From contig NZ_CP029189.1 of NCBI RefSeq assembly GCF_008642275.1, positions 2,092,001 through 2,156,000 on the forward strand: a stretch of DNA of 64,000 bases. Reading direction: 5' to 3'. Source of the DNA: Streptomyces venezuelae. GTDB lineage: Bacteria > Actinomycetota > Actinomycetes > Streptomycetales > Streptomycetaceae. Below, piece after piece: positions 62,587 to 64,000 of this stretch. Made by a program: the position numbers and the translations under genes. The notes beneath the pieces are model-generated. The model was not told the origin of the DNA and did not search any database. It saw only the letters and a program-made list of their open reading frames with translations. Position 1 is the stretch's first letter; each line of letters begins with the position of its first letter.

Positions 62587-64000
62587 GTGACTGCTCTGAC
62601 TCTCAGCACTGCCGGCGCGGCGACGCTCCGCGCCGACGCCCTCGTGGTCGGCGTGGCGAAGGGCCCCAAGGGACCGATCGCCGCCGCGGGCGCCGAGGCC
62701 GTGGACAAGGCGTTCGACGGTAAGCTCGCCGGCGTCCTCGACGCGCTGGGCGCCTCGGGCGCCGAAGGCGAGATCACCAAGCTCCCGGCCCCGGCGGGCC
62801 TCAAGGTCCCGGTCGTGCTGGCGGTGGGGCTCGGCTCCGTCCCCGAGAAGGACGAGTCGTTCGACGAGGAGGTGCTGCGCCGCGCCGCCGGCGCCGCCGC
62901 CCGCGCGCTGCACGGCAGCAAGAAGGCCGCCTTCGCCCTCCCGCTGGAGGACGCCTCGGCCGTCACCGCCGTCGCCGAGGGCGCGCTGCTCGGCGCGTAC
63001 GCGTTCACCGCCTACCAGGGCGGCGAGAACAAGGTCCGCAAGGAGGCCAAGGGCGCGGCCCCGAAGGCACCGCTGGCCGAGGTGGCCCTGCTGGGCGCCA
63101 AGCCCCGCGACAAGGAGCACAAGGCCGCGATCGAGCGCGCCGCGATCGTGGCGGCCGAGGTCAACGTCGCCCGTGACCTGGTGAACACCCCGCCGAACGA
63201 CCTGACCCCCGAGGCCTTCGCCGCGGTCGCCTCCGCGGCCGCGAAGGAGAACGGCATCAAGGTCCAGGTGCTGGACGAGAAGGCCCTCCTCAAGGGCGGC
63301 TACGGCGGCATCATGGGCGTCGGCAAGGGCTCCGAGAACCTGCCGCGCCTGGTGAAGCTCACGTACACGCACCCCAAGGCGGAGAAGACCCTGGCCTTCG
63401 TCGGCAAGGGCATCACCTACGACTCGGGCGGCATCTCCCTGAAGCCGGCCGGCCACAACGAGACGATGAAGTGCGACATGGCCGGCGCCGCCGCCGTCTT
63501 CGCCTCCGTCGTCGCGGCCGCGAAGCTGGGCCTGCGGGTGAACGTCACCGGCTGGCTGGCGCTCGCCGAGAACATGCCGTCCGGCTCCGCCACCAAGCCG
63601 GGTGACGTGCTGCGCATGTACAGCGGCAAGACCGTCGAGGTCCTCAACACGGACGCCGAGGGCCGTCTCGTCCTCGGTGACGCGCTCACGAAGGCCTCCG
63701 AGGACAACCCGGACGCGATCGTCGACGTCGCCACCCTCACCGGTGCCATGGTGCTCGCCCTCGGCGACCGCACCTTCGGGATCATGGCCAACGACGACGC
63801 CTTCCGCACGTCGATCCACGAGATCGCCGAGGAGGTCGGCGAGTCCTCCTGGCCGATGCCGCTCCCCGCGGAGCTGCGCAAGAGCATGGACTCCCCCACC
63901 GCCGACATCGCGAACATGGGTGTCCGCATGGGCGGCGGCCTGGTGGCCGGCCTCTTCCTGCAGGAGTTCGTCGGCGAGGGCATCACCTGGGCCCACCTCG
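62587..64000 (+). CDS. pepA: Leucyl aminopeptidase, M17 family (cut by window end)
   Basis: 471 residues are visible; the C-terminus is beyond the window. Cytoplasmic dizinc exopeptidase releasing N-terminal residues. An N-terminal macro-like domain (about 1-170) is followed by the catalytic domain: VGKGITYDSGGISLKP (Lys and Asp ligands), MKCDMAGAAAV and the family signature NTDAEGRLVLGDAL. GTG 62587 starts with MTALTLSTAG; the preceding purine-rich AGCGAGA is a weak RBS. It closes the core segment, transcribed away from the polysaccharide operon. Confidence 0.95.
   Translation, partial: MTALTLSTAGAATLRADALVVGVAKGPKGPIAAAGAEAVDKAFDGKLAGVLDALGASGAEGEITKLPAPAGLKVPVVLAVGLGSVPEKDESFDEEVLRRAAGAAARALHGSKKAAFALPLEDASAVTAVAEGALLGAYAFTAYQGGENKVRKEAKGAAPKAPLAEVALLGAKPRDKEHKAAIERAAIVAAEVNVARDLVNTPPNDLTPEAFAAVASAAAKENGIKVQVLDEKALLKGGYGGIMGVGKGSENLPRLVKLTYTHPKAEKTLAFVGKGITYDSGGISLKPAGHNETMKCDMAGAAAVFASVVAAAKLGLRVNVTGWLALAENMPSGSATKPGDVLRMYSGKTVEVLNTDAEGRLVLGDALTKASEDNPDAIVDVATLTGAMVLALGDRTFGIMANDDAFRTSIHEIAEEVGESSWPMPLPAELRKSMDSPTADIANMGVRMGGGLVAGLFLQEFVGEGITWAHL

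Overview
This is a high-GC actinomycete chromosome segment, almost certainly Streptomyces. GC is very high with G/C-rich third codon positions, ribosome binding sites are GGAGG-like, and GTG and TTG starts are common. Gene content and order match the conserved Streptomyces core region running from the MacRS two-component system through glucokinase, the bc1-aa3 respiratory genes, nadA and pspA to leucyl aminopeptidase. No phage, integrase, transposase, rRNA, tRNA or CRISPR array was seen, so the window is mostly vertically inherited core chromosome. The most accessory-looking part is the polysaccharide operon near the right end.

Layout. 1-10 kb: a cut MacS-type histidine kinase, a lysophospholipid acyltransferase, an alpha/beta hydrolase, an EEP phosphatase/nuclease, glucokinase (glkA), an ArsA-like ATPase with a degenerate P-loop, an SRPBCC protein, a metallophosphoesterase and an acyl-CoA synthetase. 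10-20 kb: a secreted cholesterol oxidase, a GT4 glycosyltransferase, a lipoprotein metallopeptidase, two NlpC/P60 endopeptidases, a NYN-domain protein, a zinc-ribbon protein, a rhomboid protease and a stand-alone RAM-domain protein. 20-23.3 kb: a repeat-rich gap, a class V aminotransferase behind a SAM-IV riboswitch, and trpD. 23.4-32.8 kb: the respiratory chain, as ctaE-qcrC-qcrA-qcrB and ctaC-ctaD-ctaF operons (both on the minus strand), separated by a degenerate receiver-domain protein and an L,D-transpeptidase lipoprotein. 33-39.6 kb: a cysteine desulfurase-TusA fusion, an adenosine-kinase-like PfkB kinase, an ErpA-type Fe-S carrier and nadA, which together form a sulfur/Fe-S/NAD neighbourhood. 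39.7-53.8 kb: an RND exporter, a LuxR-type response regulator, cobalamin genes (cobS, an MBL-CobU fusion, cobT), pspA-pspAA, a methyltransferase, and an MprF-like protein with a downstream membrane partner.

53.8-62.2 kb: an orphan histidine kinase, then a block of tandem repeats, then a five-gene minus-strand operon. The operon encodes an Agd3-like secreted deacetylase, a PelF-like glycosyltransferase, a polytopic membrane protein, a spherulin-4 (Sph3-like) protein and a GH114 lipoprotein. The last four genes overlap by 4 nt each. Four of the five proteins are counterparts of the fungal galactosaminogalactan cluster and/or the bacterial Pel system, so I read this as a locus for a partly deacetylated alpha-1,4-galactosamine-type exopolysaccharide. 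It is the most interesting system in the window. The right end holds the 5' part of pepA.

Convergent gene pairs are typically separated by perfect GC-rich hairpins of 12-21 bp. A family of palindromic intergenic repeats built on the core CGCCGGCGTTTGAGGCG recurs at five places, including two copies of an identical 82-bp sequence in inverted orientation about 21 kb apart.
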